Below are positions 36,642 to 46,383 of a stretch of 64,000 nt of DNA, one piece after another. Location: positions 62,001 through 126,000 of the forward strand of contig NZ_JACHCP010000003.1 in NCBI RefSeq assembly GCF_014207185.1. The letters run 5' to 3'. Below the pieces are notes generated by a model, which did no database searches, was not told where the DNA came from, and saw only the letters and a list, made by a program, of their open reading frames with translations. A program made the position numbers and the translations under genes. The stretch is from Rhodanobacter sp. A1T4. Lineage in GTDB: Bacteria; Pseudomonadota; Gammaproteobacteria; Xanthomonadales; Rhodanobacteraceae. Within the stretch, counting starts at the first letter, position 1. Each line of letters starts with the position of its first letter.

Positions 36642-38963
36642 TTAGTGATTGCTGGTGATGAAGTCCGCGAAGGACTGCAGGTGATTGGCCGGGTCGTTGG
36701 CGTAGTCGGTGACCTTGTGGGCGGTAGCCACGGAGGCGTCCCACTGGCGCTGCTGGAACTCGGCGGTTGTCGGATCGGTTCCTGCGGGGAGCTGCAGCTT
36801 GCCCTTGAGGAGCGGGGCGTATTGGTCGTTCAGTCGCTTGACGTTCTCGGGAGTGAGGTCAGTCGGATTGCGCTGGAGCTGCCTGAATGTCTGCTCATTG
36901 CGAACCTTCTTGTCCTGCTCCTGCTTGCTCCATGCCGAGTAGTTGGCGCGGGTGGCAGACGGGATCACATCGACGAACTCGGTGGTCTTGCGCTCGACGC
37001 CATCGGTGCCCTTATGGGTCACCTCATGAGTCACGGGGAGCGGCGTACCGCCAGCAGCGATGTAGCTCAGCCGCCACTTGTTCGCATCGCCAGGGACAGG
37101 CGCGAATAGCACCTCGTCATCCTTGCCGACCACGTTCTTGTCGATGAGCTTCTGCTTCCACATATTGCTTGCTTCAGTCATCGCGCTGCTGGTCACGTCG
37201 TCCATGCCGTCGCCGGTTCCGTAGTTGCGAACCATACGGTCGCCCACGCGGATGAAAGAGGACTTCACTCGGGTCAGCGCGGCCTTCGCGGCCACCTCGG
37301 GAGAGGCGCCGGCCTGCACCATGTCTCGGACGGACAGGCGATAAGCGGACTCCATCTCGGACGTGTTGCTGATCGGCGTGTTCGAGCTGAACCAGCCACC
37401 GTCCCCGAAGTTCTTGGGGGCATCCTTGGCGACCAGCTTCATCGCTTCAGTGGTGTTGTGGTTGATCGTGTCGGTGTCGAGCGCGCTGCCCATCTTCACC
37501 TTCGACCACGCCTGGGTGTCATCGGCTCCCAGCACCTTCGCGGTCTGGTACTGCGTGATCCGTGCAAGTGTCTTGTCGTCCACCTGGCGGGCGGCCCACT
37601 CGGGGGAGATGCGCTGCATCTGCTCGAAGATTTTGACGTAGCGCGTGGCCCGCGTGGGGTCGCTCTCGTCGATGCTGCCCGACAGGATTCCCTTGAGAGC
37701 CGGGATGGGTGCGCCGGACAGTGCCGACTTGTTGAGGATGGCCTGCACTTGCTTGTCATCGCCGGATTGGAGAGCTGCTGTGAACGCGCGGTCGCCGGCC
37801 TTGCCCACGTCATCCGGCTTGATGCCGGCAGCGTTCGCCGCGAGGGCGTCGTAGCTACTCCAGGCGCGATCCGCGTTGCGCTCAACCTGTGCCTTCGCAG
37901 CTTCCTTCGCGAGTCGTTCGCCGGCCTCGCGGGACGCGTTGATCTTCGCAGCGACCTCAGCGGCGGACTTGTCGTTCGCCTTGCCCCATGCGAGCGCGCG
38001 CGACTTGCCCAGGATTCCCTTGTCAGCCAGTGCGTCGATCTGCACCGTCTCGGCAACCTCCTGCTCGTAGCGGGCCTTCTCGGCACGATCCTTCTGAATC
38101 GTCTCTCCTCGCTTGGCAGCGAGCTGCAGTTCTTCTTTGTGCTCAGGGATGTCGGCCAGTACCGGGCGGCCGTTGCCGGTCGAGGTCTGGAGGATCGACA
38201 TGCCCTTGGCGATGTCCATGTCGCCGGAAGCGATGGACGCCTTCACGGCGTCCACAGCGATGTGATCCAGCTCGTCATCGGTCATGCCCTTGTCGGCATT
38301 GATCGCGCGCCAGTTCGTGTAGTTCGTGGCGACGTCTGGACCGCCCTTCGTGATCGCGTTGACTAGGAGGGCAGATGCACCTTCCTCCTCGCGCTTCATC
38401 GATTCTTTAATGGACTGCTTCAGGTAGCCCTGCTTGATCCCGTCCTGGGTCTTGGCGAGACCCATGAGGAACGAGTCACGCGCGCGGCCTTCGAGCTTGT
38501 TCTCCTCGATAAACTTCTCGGAGCTGTCCTTGATAAACCCGTCGATGTCCGAGCCGGGTTCCATCTTCGCCAGGTCGGCCTGGATGAAAGACTGGTACTT
38601 GTCCACGGCATTGATGCCGTCCGTCTCCATGTAGCTGTCGCGAGCAATCTGGCTGGCTTGATCGAGCCACGCCGTTTGATCGGCGCCAGTGACATCGTGT
38701 TCGGCGGCTTTCGCTTCGCCTGTGCGCTTATCGTCGGCTTCCTTCTTGGCTTGCGCTTTCGCAAGCTTCTGGCGGCCTTCCTGCACGCCGGACTCGCCGA
38801 CAGCGTTGGAGATGCCATTGAGGGCGCGACCCATAACGAACATGGCACTGCCGGCACCGCTGGCGGCTTCAAGGTTTGCCTGGACAGGTAGATTGATGTT
38901 CGCCGATTGCGAGGAATCGACAGCCTGCTTGGGCGTGATGCGTTGTGCTTCAAAGCGGGGCAT
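36642..38963 (-). CDS. Internal virion protein C (T7 gp15-like)
   Basis: A 773-aa, highly charged helical protein between the gp14- and gp16-like genes, as in T7, where gp14-15-16 form the internal core and are ejected into the host envelope to make the DNA channel. Abundant Ala/Lys/Glu helices (KLAKAQAKKEADDKRTGEAK) and no enzyme motif. Start ATG at 38963 begins with MPRFEAQRITPKQ, preceded by AAGGGATC. Confidence 0.8.
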   Translation of the reverse strand: MPRFEAQRITPKQAVDSSQSANINLPVQANLEAASGAGSAMFVMGRALNGISNAVGESGVQEGRQKLAKAQAKKEADDKRTGEAKAAEHDVTGADQTAWLDQASQIARDSYMETDGINAVDKYQSFIQADLAKMEPGSDIDGFIKDSSEKFIEENKLEGRARDSFLMGLAKTQDGIKQGYLKQSIKESMKREEEGASALLVNAITKGGPDVATNYTNWRAINADKGMTDDELDHIAVDAVKASIASGDMDIAKGMSILQTSTGNGRPVLADIPEHKEELQLAAKRGETIQKDRAEKARYEQEVAETVQIDALADKGILGKSRALAWGKANDKSAAEVAAKINASREAGERLAKEAAKAQVERNADRAWSSYDALAANAAGIKPDDVGKAGDRAFTAALQSGDDKQVQAILNKSALSGAPIPALKGILSGSIDESDPTRATRYVKIFEQMQRISPEWAARQVDDKTLARITQYQTAKVLGADDTQAWSKVKMGSALDTDTINHNTTEAMKLVAKDAPKNFGDGGWFSSNTPISNTSEMESAYRLSVRDMVQAGASPEVAAKAALTRVKSSFIRVGDRMVRNYGTGDGMDDVTSSAMTEASNMWKQKLIDKNVVGKDDEVLFAPVPGDANKWRLSYIAAGGTPLPVTHEVTHKGTDGVERKTTEFVDVIPSATRANYSAWSKQEQDKKVRNEQTFRQLQRNPTDLTPENVKRLNDQYAPLLKGKLQLPAGTDPTTAEFQQRQWDASVATAHKVTDYANDPANHLQSFADFITSNH

Positions 38964-38981
38964 GTTGATCCCTTGGTTTGG

Positions 38982-39422
38982 TTAGTGGCCGGTTTTGATC
39001 TTGTAATTGCTGTAGGCATTCGCGCCGGAGTTCGCGGAGCCTGCGAGGCCCGCCACGAGCTGACCGTTGATCTCGCCTGTCTTGCTGCGGACTTCCTGCT
39101 GGCTTTCGAGCTGACCGTTCTCACGGTTCTTCTCGATGCGGGACACGTCGCGGCCGGACTGCATGAGGAGATCGTTGAGGATCGCGTCAGTGGAGTTGCC
39201 GGATGCGCCGGACTCAGCGGAAGCCGCACGGGCAGAGGCACGCTGTTCACGCGCTTGCTTCAGGCGGTCATCGGTCTGTGCCGATGCGCCCTGGTTGATC
39301 TGATCTTGTTGGATTTGTGCTTGCTGATTGAGCGCCTTCTGCTGCTGGTTGGCGCTGTAGACGGCGGATGCTGCGCCGACGACGGCGAGTACACCCGCCG
39401 TGATGCTCACGGGTTCACACAC
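38982..39422 (-). CDS. Internal virion protein B (T7 gp14-like)
   Basis: A 146-aa protein that starts at GTG like many packed phage genes. An N-terminal hydrophobic helix (VSITAGVLAVVGAASAVYSANQ) is followed by a Gln/Ala-rich helical body and an Ala/Gly-rich C-terminus, the T7 gp14 layout. It overlaps the upstream gene by 8 bp. In T7 the homologue inserts into the outer membrane during ejection. Confidence 0.8.
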   Translation of the reverse strand: MCEPVSITAGVLAVVGAASAVYSANQQQKALNQQAQIQQDQINQGASAQTDDRLKQAREQRASARAASAESGASGNSTDAILNDLLMQSGRDVSRIEKNRENGQLESQQEVRSKTGEINGQLVAGLAGSANSGANAYSNYKIKTGH

Positions 39423-39873
39423 TAGGGAATAATCCGAACTCGATGAAGGGGAAGCCGTTGCAGTCGTGGACTTTGTACGGCTTGAAGCCGAGCGCGATCA
39501 TCCATCGCTGCGCGCGGACGTGACGGGCATCGACGAGGTTGAATAGGGCGGAGTACATCGGGGTGATGTCCGCGATGAACTGCTCAGAGACTTTGACGAA
39601 CGCACGCGCAATGTGTCCGCGCGGGCCTGTGCTGAGCATCCAGGGGACGCCGATAGTTGGATCAAGGGTGAAGTCGGCAACGCCGTGCGCGGCCTGGGGG
39701 TGTCCATCCCACCAGGCCACGGAGGCTTCTCTGCTGCTCTCTACGGATTCGATAAGAGCTTGCAGCGGTGATGCCCAACCACAGGCGTTGAGCTCTGCCA
39801 AGTCTTCCGCGCACATGTGAGCCGCGATGTACTTAAGCGATTCCCGTGTGGGTTCGCGGAAGGTGATTGTCAT
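39415..39873 (-). CDS. Internal virion protein A (T7 gp13-like), GNAT-type fold
   Basis: A 152-aa protein in the T7 gp13 slot. Strands and motif order (FREPTRESLKYIAAHM at the start; GVPWMLSTGPRGHIARAFVK; LVDARHVRAQRWMIALGFKPY near the end) look like a GNAT acetyltransferase fold, as seen in many podovirus gp13 proteins, although acetyl-CoA binding is uncertain. The ATG at 39873 has AAGG 7 bases upstream and overlaps the gp12-like stop by 4 bases. Confidence 0.75.
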   Translation of the reverse strand: MTITFREPTRESLKYIAAHMCAEDLAELNACGWASPLQALIESVESSREASVAWWDGHPQAAHGVADFTLDPTIGVPWMLSTGPRGHIARAFVKVSEQFIADITPMYSALFNLVDARHVRAQRWMIALGFKPYKVHDCNGFPFIEFGLFPSV

Positions 39874-41993
39874 TGCTGTACCTTGGCTGTGTAGAGACCT
39901 TCCCATTGCACCGACTGAAACCAGGCGGGGAACGGTGAGTCGTTGGTGAAAGACACATCGACGGCATCGGAGCGCGAGGCCACGAGGAACGAGTAGGTGC
40001 CCGATTGGGTCGTAGGGGTGCTCAGGAGGAACGCCGCATCACCTGTCGTCCTGTTGGTGAACGTGCTCTCCAGCTGCGGCACGATGGTGTCGATAGCCTG
40101 CGAGCGACCCTTCGGTGTCACGACGCATTTGAAGTACGTCGCGTCGTTGTAGCGGACAGTCATGCGTTTGATCTGCAGCCGGCCGATCAGCTTGCTCACG
40201 TTGTTCTGATCGCGAATGAACTGCTGACTCAGCGTGATGCGTCGGTTGTAGCGGTAGCCCACCACGACGCGGCCGGTGTCCACGCGACCCGGCAAGCGGA
40301 TCGTCTGACCACCATTGACCAGCGTTGCCAAGCGCAGATCGACAGTGGTTCCCGGTGAGGGCCAGTCGGTCGTCTTGAGCACGGCAAGGCCCGTCAGGGT
40401 CGGTAGCGTGAGCGGCACAGTGATGTCGGTGTAGTTACCGAACGGCTGCCATACCGGAGTCACCGCCTCACGGCGGTCAAGGTAGATGTCGTGCTCGGCA
40501 GAGATCAGCGGGTACGTCGGGGATGAACTCAAGTCCAGGCGCAGTAACTCCACGCCTCCCGAGGGAGCCTTCGTCATCACATAGAGCATCGTGCCGATAG
40601 CGTGGACGTGCAGGACTGAGCCGGTGCCCTGGATGAGCCAGCGGTTCCATGCGGACTGCTGCTTGGTATCGCCCGACCACTTGTACTGGTGGACGAACAG
40701 ATCGCCGCCTGCCGCGTTGCGCTGCGCGATGAACAGCATGTCCGCATCGCCGGCCTCCGCCATGCAGCGGGTGTTGCCCGGTACATACGAGGGAACGTGG
40801 GCGGTCACATCGGCCGCTTCGGGCGTCACCGTGTCATCGGACACGAAGTATTCCCGCACGGTGCTCCAGGACTTCGCTTGGTTGTCGTCGAGGAAGAACA
40901 GGCTACTGCCGGCCAGCACAGGCTTGATCGTCGGCGACACGCCGTAGGTGGTCACCGGGTCGATCTTGACCGTCTTGGGCGTCAGCGTCGGCGTACCTGT
41001 GAGTTGGAATAGCGAGGTCTTGCCGGAGGCGAAGATCATCAACGCCTTTTGATACGAGATGCAGTGAAGCATCTCCGCCACGCCCTCAGTCGGAGCGTTC
41101 ACGTCGATCACATCACTGTCCAGCAGCGAGGTCACCGTCGTGCGCCAGAAGTTGAAGTAGTGACCGATCTCGGACATGACAATGTTGCCGGCGCTTGCGA
41201 TGAGACCCAGGCGATCTCGGTGGAAGAACACATCACCGATGCGCTGCCCCACGATGGACGGGGGCGGACTCGATGCGGTGTCGCCCGCGTAACGTGTGTC
41301 GTACACCAGGGGGCCGTAGGAGAAGTAGAAGCCATCCGGGTTGGTGCCATCAGGGACACGCTTGAGACCATGAGGCATCGTGGCTGAATCGAAGTAACCG
41401 AATTCACCAGGCTTGCTCACTTCCTTCCACACGAGCGAAGACTGGTACTGCACGAAGTAATTGTCGAAGGCGTTGGAGCCGTCGCCGCGAATCTCGTAGA
41501 TCGCGTTGGACGCGGCAGTCTTCGGAAGGTCTTGGAAGGTCTGCACGGAACCCGACAGGACACCAGCGGTCTTCTGCGTACTCAGTGCCACGGTCTTATC
41601 GCGGTTCACGAGGAAGGTGACATCGTCCACCGTGACGGCCCTGAAGGACTGCCAGGGTTCCGAGACGGTCGCAAGGTACGCCAGCGAAGCGGCATCCTTG
41701 ATGACCACGTACTCCTTGCCGGTCTCGTGATTGAACACGCGGACGTTGTCAGGATAGATCGCGACGATGTAGCGCTCGCGACTGTCACGCACGATGCTGT
41801 GGAAGAACGCGGTGTCCGGGATGTCAGACCGCAGGACGTTGACGAACTCCGCAGGCGGCCGGGGGCCAGCACCGCGCGCCGGACTCAGATCACAGTTAAC
41901 CGCATCGGCGATCTGCGTGGGCAGACGCACCGAAGCATCCTGCTGAGAGACCCCGCCAATCATCGACGGGATGGTTCCAGAGGTCAGCGGCAT
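39870..41993 (-). CDS. Tail tubular protein B (T7 gp12-like)
   Basis: A 707-aa nozzle protein of the short tail. The N-terminus PSMIGGVSQQDASVRLPTQIADAVNCDLSPARG is characteristic of gp12-like proteins (GGVSQQ, NC/N-L-P). The body is beta-rich. The start overlaps the gp11-like stop by one base. Confidence 0.92.
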   Translation of the reverse strand: MPLTSGTIPSMIGGVSQQDASVRLPTQIADAVNCDLSPARGAGPRPPAEFVNVLRSDIPDTAFFHSIVRDSRERYIVAIYPDNVRVFNHETGKEYVVIKDAASLAYLATVSEPWQSFRAVTVDDVTFLVNRDKTVALSTQKTAGVLSGSVQTFQDLPKTAASNAIYEIRGDGSNAFDNYFVQYQSSLVWKEVSKPGEFGYFDSATMPHGLKRVPDGTNPDGFYFSYGPLVYDTRYAGDTASSPPPSIVGQRIGDVFFHRDRLGLIASAGNIVMSEIGHYFNFWRTTVTSLLDSDVIDVNAPTEGVAEMLHCISYQKALMIFASGKTSLFQLTGTPTLTPKTVKIDPVTTYGVSPTIKPVLAGSSLFFLDDNQAKSWSTVREYFVSDDTVTPEAADVTAHVPSYVPGNTRCMAEAGDADMLFIAQRNAAGGDLFVHQYKWSGDTKQQSAWNRWLIQGTGSVLHVHAIGTMLYVMTKAPSGGVELLRLDLSSSPTYPLISAEHDIYLDRREAVTPVWQPFGNYTDITVPLTLPTLTGLAVLKTTDWPSPGTTVDLRLATLVNGGQTIRLPGRVDTGRVVVGYRYNRRITLSQQFIRDQNNVSKLIGRLQIKRMTVRYNDATYFKCVVTPKGRSQAIDTIVPQLESTFTNRTTGDAAFLLSTPTTQSGTYSFLVASRSDAVDVSFTNDSPFPAWFQSVQWEGLYTAKVQQ

Positions 41994-42577
41994 CAGCGGG
42001 TGAAAATCTCGGAGACATCGGTGCCGTCGTTGAACATATTGCCGCGCGGCTCGTAGCTGCGTTCCTCGTCCAGCAACGCCATCAGCGCGAACTTCTCATC
42101 GTCCTTGGTGAACCCATAGGACTGTTCGCTACCCTGGAACTGCGCCTGATACTGCGTCGCTGCAGTGACGGTGATGTAGCGACGTGCTGCTTCAGGCAGC
42201 GACTCGAAGTCGAACATCCACACGACCTCGACGATAGGGCCGCTGTCTGCAGCGAACACATACGTGGCGTCGTCGTTGTTGTAGAGCTTGCCGGCGCGCG
42301 GCGTAACACGGCGCGTCTCGGAAGTAGATGGGCGAATCGAGATGACGTTCGCCGGTAGAACGACCTGACCATCGCTGGCCGGGGTGAAGTAGAAATCGTA
42401 GTCACGGTTGAAGTACCAGCCCTTTGACTGGATTTCGCGTGCCTTGGTGCGGAGCGTGTCACGCGCAATGGATGCGTCGGTGAAGCCCAGGTTATCTAGC
42501 GAGTTGACGGGACTCTCACCCACTGCCTTCAGCAGTTGATTGACAGCCTCAAGCTCAGTGGTTGCGGACAGTTGCAT
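41993..42577 (-). CDS. Tail tubular protein A (T7 gp11-like)
   Basis: A 194-aa adaptor (gatekeeper) protein linking portal and nozzle. Conserved start TELEAVNQLLKAVGESPVNSLD and LRTKAREIQSKGWYFNRDYDF, then PEAARRYITVTAATQYQAQFQGS, all typical of the family. It is the first gene past the terminator behind the capsid gene, as in T7. Confidence 0.93.
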   Translation of the reverse strand: MQLSATTELEAVNQLLKAVGESPVNSLDNLGFTDASIARDTLRTKAREIQSKGWYFNRDYDFYFTPASDGQVVLPANVISIRPSTSETRRVTPRAGKLYNNDDATYVFAADSGPIVEVVWMFDFESLPEAARRYITVTAATQYQAQFQGSEQSYGFTKDDEKFALMALLDEERSYEPRGNMFNDGTDVSEIFTR

Positions 42578-42593
42578 GAGTCTCCGGTAGGAA

Positions 42594-42634
42594 CAAAAAA
42601 ACCCGCCACGCCTGGTTAGAGACGTGACGGGTTC
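42594..42634 (-). terminator. Terminator after the capsid gene (T-phi equivalent)
   Basis: On the minus strand AACCCGTCACG pairs with CGTGGCGGGTT (one G-T pair) around a 12-nt loop and is followed by seven T residues. It lies between the capsid and gp11-like genes, the position of T-phi in T7, where partial termination sets high capsid transcript levels. Confidence 0.85.
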
Positions 42635-42645
42635 GGGGGTGTCGC

Positions 42646-43593
42646 TTAGGTGCCGACGGCGATTTCAGCAGCGCCGGCAGCACGCAGAGGGCCGTGGCCC
42701 AGGGCGAACTTGCTCAGCATCAGGGTGCCCTGACGGCGCGGGTCATACGTGCTTTCCAGCGCCAGGTCCATCAGCTTCAGCGTACCGACCGCGCTCTTGT
42801 GGAACACGGCGCAGACCGACTTGCTGTAGTCCGCCCGACGCGAGGCGACAACGCTGGCGTTCGCCGTGTCGTCCTGGTTCGGGAAGTGGTTGGTCTTCAG
42901 CAGCTTGATGCGCGCGATGGAGTTGATGACCGCCTGCGACAGCGAGGAGCCGGCGTCAGGGTTGTAGTCACGGTCCACTAGGTCTTTCACCTGCGTCAGC
43001 AAGTACCACATCGCCGGCTTCAGCGTGGCAATCACGTCCTCGTCGGGCACGTTCTTCTCGTCGAAGTTCTGACGAATCTGACGGATCGCCGCAGCGACCA
43101 GCGTTGCGTCGGTGGCCATCGTCGCCGCCTTGACGATTATGCCACCCGGCTGACCGGGGACCGGGCCGGTCGTCTGACGCGCAGCCAGAATCGCGCAACG
43201 GATTTCGTTGAGCTGACGCTGCTTCGCCAGTTCGAGGCCCTGCTGCTTGGTGTACTCGCTGCGGACATCGTAGTGATTCATGGCCTCGTCGATGTTCGGG
43301 ATGAACACATGCGAGATCAGCATGGGATCGAGGTTCACGATCACTTCGTTGTGCTGCACGTTCAGGCCCGTGATCTCGGTGCCCGGCACGTGGTACTCGG
43401 AGCCGATGGTGCCGATAGCCGGGAACGAAGCCGACTTGCCGTGCATGATGTTTCGCTCGGTCACATGACCGGCCATGACGTACTCGGCGACGAACGAAGC
43501 AAGCACTTCTCCACCGTACTGCTTGAGGAATAGTGCCTGTGCATCACCAGCGCCCTGAATCTGACCAAGGCGGTTCGGAGTAGCGTTTGCCAT
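42646..43593 (-). CDS. Major capsid protein (T7 gp10-like)
   Basis: A 315-aa HK97-fold capsid protein. Typical features: ALFLKQYGGEVLASFVAEYVMAGHV, the SASFPAIGTIGSEYHVPGTEI segment, DLDPMLISHVFIPNIDEAMNHYD-like strand, and RADYSKSVCAVFHKSAVGTLKL followed by RRQGTLMLSKFALGHG. T7 gp10A is 345 aa. No slippery frameshift extension is apparent, because a terminator follows within 12 bp. Confidence 0.95.
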   Translation of the reverse strand: MANATPNRLGQIQGAGDAQALFLKQYGGEVLASFVAEYVMAGHVTERNIMHGKSASFPAIGTIGSEYHVPGTEITGLNVQHNEVIVNLDPMLISHVFIPNIDEAMNHYDVRSEYTKQQGLELAKQRQLNEIRCAILAARQTTGPVPGQPGGIIVKAATMATDATLVAAAIRQIRQNFDEKNVPDEDVIATLKPAMWYLLTQVKDLVDRDYNPDAGSSLSQAVINSIARIKLLKTNHFPNQDDTANASVVASRRADYSKSVCAVFHKSAVGTLKLMDLALESTYDPRRQGTLMLSKFALGHGPLRAAGAAEIAVGT

Positions 43594-43684
43594 TTTGTTC
43601 TTGTGTATTTTCCTTTTGGATGGGTTGAGAGAGATGGGTGATCCCGCAGGGGCCGAAGCACAACGCGGGGTTTCTCTTTAGAAC

Positions 43685-44446
43685 TTAGAACTCGGAGAGG
43701 GCCAGCCGCTCCACAACCGTTGCGCGGAACGCCGGGTCGGTCTTGTATGCACGCGAGTTCATTGCGGCGGTTACTTCTGCCTGCGACTTGAAAGGTTCAA
43801 CGCCGGTAGCGGCCTTCTTTCCATTCAGCAGGTTTTGCGGTGGTGTGCCGTGCGTCTTGGCGTGGCGAGCGGTAAGCGCTTCCACAGCCATCTTCGCGCG
43901 GGCAGCATCGCCTGATGTCACGGCATCGTTGAAAGCAACCTTCTCGGAATCGGACAGGGCGGACTTCGCCCACGACACGAGGGAGCCATAAGCTTCCTGG
44001 CCGCCTGCGGTGCCATACACAGCCGTGTCGTATGCATCGGCCTGCGCCTGCTTGCCCTGGATGTAGGTATCCACGGCGTTGCGCGGGATGCTGGACTTCG
44101 CCAGCTTCGCGTAGGTTTCTTCGGACAGCTTCCCGTCCTTCGCGTACTCCGCATTGAGGGCGTCCCAATCCAGGCCGGCACCCTCGACAACCTTCTGAGC
44201 ATCGCCGTCCCCAGCGGGAATTTCCAAGGCCGGCTTGTCGCCTTCGTTGGCTGCAAGAGCCGCCGCTTCGTCCGCCGCGATTTCCTCGGCGGTCTTGGTG
44301 GGCGTGGTCTGCTTGGCGGTCAGCTCGGCATGAGCGGCGACCAGCTCCTCGACGGTCTTGAAGCCACCATAGGTAACTTCTTCGGTCGGGGCGACTGCTT
44401 CAACCGGAGGTTCGACGTTGAGGACGATCTCGGTCCTTTCGGTCAC
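43685..44446 (-). CDS. Capsid assembly scaffolding protein (T7 gp9-like)
   Basis: A 253-aa acidic, helical protein immediately upstream of the capsid gene. Typical features are the Pro/Glu-rich disordered start, YGGFKTVEELVAAHAELTAKQ, DWDALNAEYAKDGKLSEETYAKLAKSSIPRNAVDTYI and a short C-terminal helical region that contacts capsid. Its ATG overlaps the previous stop by 4 bases. Confidence 0.92.
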   Translation of the reverse strand: MTERTEIVLNVEPPVEAVAPTEEVTYGGFKTVEELVAAHAELTAKQTTPTKTAEEIAADEAAALAANEGDKPALEIPAGDGDAQKVVEGAGLDWDALNAEYAKDGKLSEETYAKLAKSSIPRNAVDTYIQGKQAQADAYDTAVYGTAGGQEAYGSLVSWAKSALSDSEKVAFNDAVTSGDAARAKMAVEALTARHAKTHGTPPQNLLNGKKAATGVEPFKSQAEVTAAMNSRAYKTDPAFRATVVERLALSEF

Positions 44447-44643
44447 AGGGCAGTCTCGGTGAAGTTGTAGATGCTCAGACCGTCCACGACGGTCTTGAAC
44501 TTCTCAAGGGGATCGGCCGGGGCCGTCTTCGCCTTCGGGGTGACCACAGGGGTTGTGTCAATCACGGCCGGAGCCGTGACGGTTTCTGTTGGGGTTGTTG
44601 CCGGATCAGCCGGCTTGTCGGTCACGGGGTTAGCTTTCGCCAC
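44443..44643 (-). CDS. Small Pro/Thr-rich virion-cluster protein
   Basis: Sixty-six residues from a GTG start that has AAGGAG exactly 6 bases upstream. Mostly disordered Pro/Thr/Ala sequence (TDKPADPATTPTETVTAP) with a C-terminal helix (LEKFKTVVDGLSIYNF). It overlaps the portal gene by 14 bp and the scaffold gene by 4 bp. Role unknown; perhaps head decoration or assembly. Confidence 0.6.
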   Translation of the reverse strand: MAKANPVTDKPADPATTPTETVTAPAVIDTTPVVTPKAKTAPADPLEKFKTVVDGLSIYNFTETAL

Positions 44644-46201
44644 TTGAAACTCCTTGTGGTGCCATAGCGGCACCTGCGATGGTTGGGGCTGCGCGTATGG
44701 CGGCCTGGTGTGCGGTTGCGTCCTGCTGTTCCTGCGCCATCTGCTCGTCGGACTTGATGAGTCCCTTCATGGTCAGATCGGAAGCTGCGCCCATACGGGC
44801 CATCAGCTCGCCAGCATCGACACGAGACGAGAACACCTGCGGCGTGAGCACCTGCTGTGCTGCCTGTGCCCATTCCATGATCTTTCGCATGTCCTGACCA
44901 CGACCGAGAGCAGCGACGCCGACAACGATGCGGGGCTTGATGAGTCCAGGAGGCAGATCGGGAAGACGACGGGCGCGCGTGAGGCGATCCATGATTCGAC
45001 GAACTAACGGAAGCAGTAGGTCTTCAGCGAGGATCGAGTAGATGCCTCCGAGGACATCCTCCAGCTCTTGAGCCAGGTAACGGATTTCCTCTGCAGTGAC
45101 ACGCTCGCCCTGACGCTGAATCGAGGTGCGAACACCGAACGCCATTTCCAGACGTGCAATCAGTTTGTCGATGTGCTGACCGACGAAGTTGAAATCGGCG
45201 TACTTCTCTTGGGATACGGCCTTGAGCTGTTCTGCCTTGAAGCGCAACACGTCGCCAGACTCGGCTTCAGTGATGGTCTTCGGGCGGATCGAGGCGTTCT
45301 CGTCGAGTGCCCACAGCACCTTGGCGGCGGCTGCAGCTCCCTTGAGAATGGCCTTGCTCAGCTTCTCCAGTGCATCGAAGTCGCCGTAGTAGTCGTAGAT
45401 CAGACCAGCGCCGTAGTCCTCACCGTCTTCCTCGGGAATCCGCAGGGGAATCCAGGGGCAGGCGTCGATGGGGTAGGTGCCTTGCGAACCAGCAACGATG
45501 TTGCTGTTCACTTCCTGGTACACCTGCCAAAGATCGCCGTCACGGTAGATGCGGGTATAGAGGTCAACGTCCTGCTCAGGGCCGGCGTCGTTCTTAGCGC
45601 CTTTCTTCTCATCAAGACCCAGCGAGGCTTTCAGCTCATTGCCCAAAGTGGACGGAGCGATGCTGTCGAGGGTGATGATCTCAAGGACGGAACCCATACC
45701 GTCGCGGTCAACGACGTAGCGGGTCAGCGGGTACATCTTGGCGTTGCCTTCGTCGGGCACGTACATCAGTACGTTGCCGGTCGTCACGAGATGTTTCAGG
45801 CCAAGGCCCAAGCGTCCGCGCATACCGGACGTTTCGATGTCGTTGATGACGGTACGCTCGATCTCAGCGAGGCCCATCTCCAGCTCACCCTGCTGGATGC
45901 CGGCCTGCTCTGCGAGCTGGTTAGCGTCCATGCCATCGGGAGATAACTTGAAGAAGTTGGCGTTCGCAGGGAACAGCGCCAACAGCAGACGGGCGGACAG
46001 CGAGTTAACGCATCGCGCGCCTGTGCCTTGGTACGGGGTGGTGCGGGAAGAACTCGACTTGCCCTTCGAGACTTCCTTGTAAAGCGTCGGCAGTGTGAGA
46101 GTGGCGCATTGCTTTGCGCGGGACTCGGCGTTGTTTCGGTCAGACTTGAGCTGAGAGTAACGGCCTTCTGCTGAGACGGTCTGCGGTGCGGACGTGCTCA
46201 A
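44630..46201 (-). CDS. Head-tail connector / portal protein (T7 gp8-like)
   Basis: A 523-aa portal. Recognisable family segments are GRYSQLKSDRNNAESRAKQCATLTLPTLY, YQGTGARCVNSLSARLLLALFPANANFFKL, VTTGNVLMYVPDE, ILKGAAAAAKVLWALDENA and ERVTAEEIRYLAQELEDVLGG. The start codon is TTG, overlapping the upstream stop as TTGA, so it relies on coupled translation. Confidence 0.95.
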   Translation of the reverse strand: MSTSAPQTVSAEGRYSQLKSDRNNAESRAKQCATLTLPTLYKEVSKGKSSSSRTTPYQGTGARCVNSLSARLLLALFPANANFFKLSPDGMDANQLAEQAGIQQGELEMGLAEIERTVINDIETSGMRGRLGLGLKHLVTTGNVLMYVPDEGNAKMYPLTRYVVDRDGMGSVLEIITLDSIAPSTLGNELKASLGLDEKKGAKNDAGPEQDVDLYTRIYRDGDLWQVYQEVNSNIVAGSQGTYPIDACPWIPLRIPEEDGEDYGAGLIYDYYGDFDALEKLSKAILKGAAAAAKVLWALDENASIRPKTITEAESGDVLRFKAEQLKAVSQEKYADFNFVGQHIDKLIARLEMAFGVRTSIQRQGERVTAEEIRYLAQELEDVLGGIYSILAEDLLLPLVRRIMDRLTRARRLPDLPPGLIKPRIVVGVAALGRGQDMRKIMEWAQAAQQVLTPQVFSSRVDAGELMARMGAASDLTMKGLIKSDEQMAQEQQDATAHQAAIRAAPTIAGAAMAPQGVSSGES

Positions 46202-46380
46202 GTGGGGATAACGAGACTGCTTCCATAAGCGGTGGAGGTGGACTTATTCAGGTCGATGCGGAGATTCTTTCGACCCGTCGTTGCACTCTCCTGATCCCCC
46301 AGACCGTCTCGGGCGGTCAGCAGGATGGCCGGCTTCTCCGCTTCCGTAGGCTTGGGGGCCTTGGGTTTACTGGTACACAT
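46198..46380 (-). CDS. Small virion-associated protein (T7 gp7.3/6.7 type)
   Basis: Sixty residues with a Lys/Pro-rich start (CTSKPKAPKPTEAEKP), GLGDQESATTGRKNLRIDLN and a hydrophobic end (SSLVIPT), the style of small tail or head proteins preceding podovirus portals. It overlaps the portal start by 4 bases. Confidence 0.65.
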   Translation of the reverse strand: MCTSKPKAPKPTEAEKPAILLTARDGLGDQESATTGRKNLRIDLNKSTSTAYGSSLVIPT

Positions 46381-46383
46381 TTT

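Noticed and set aside
42594..43593. Possible T7-like -1 frameshift extension producing a minor capsid protein (10B).
   Set aside because: The capsid stop is followed within about 12 bp by a terminator hairpin, and no slippery site plus extended frame is evident.
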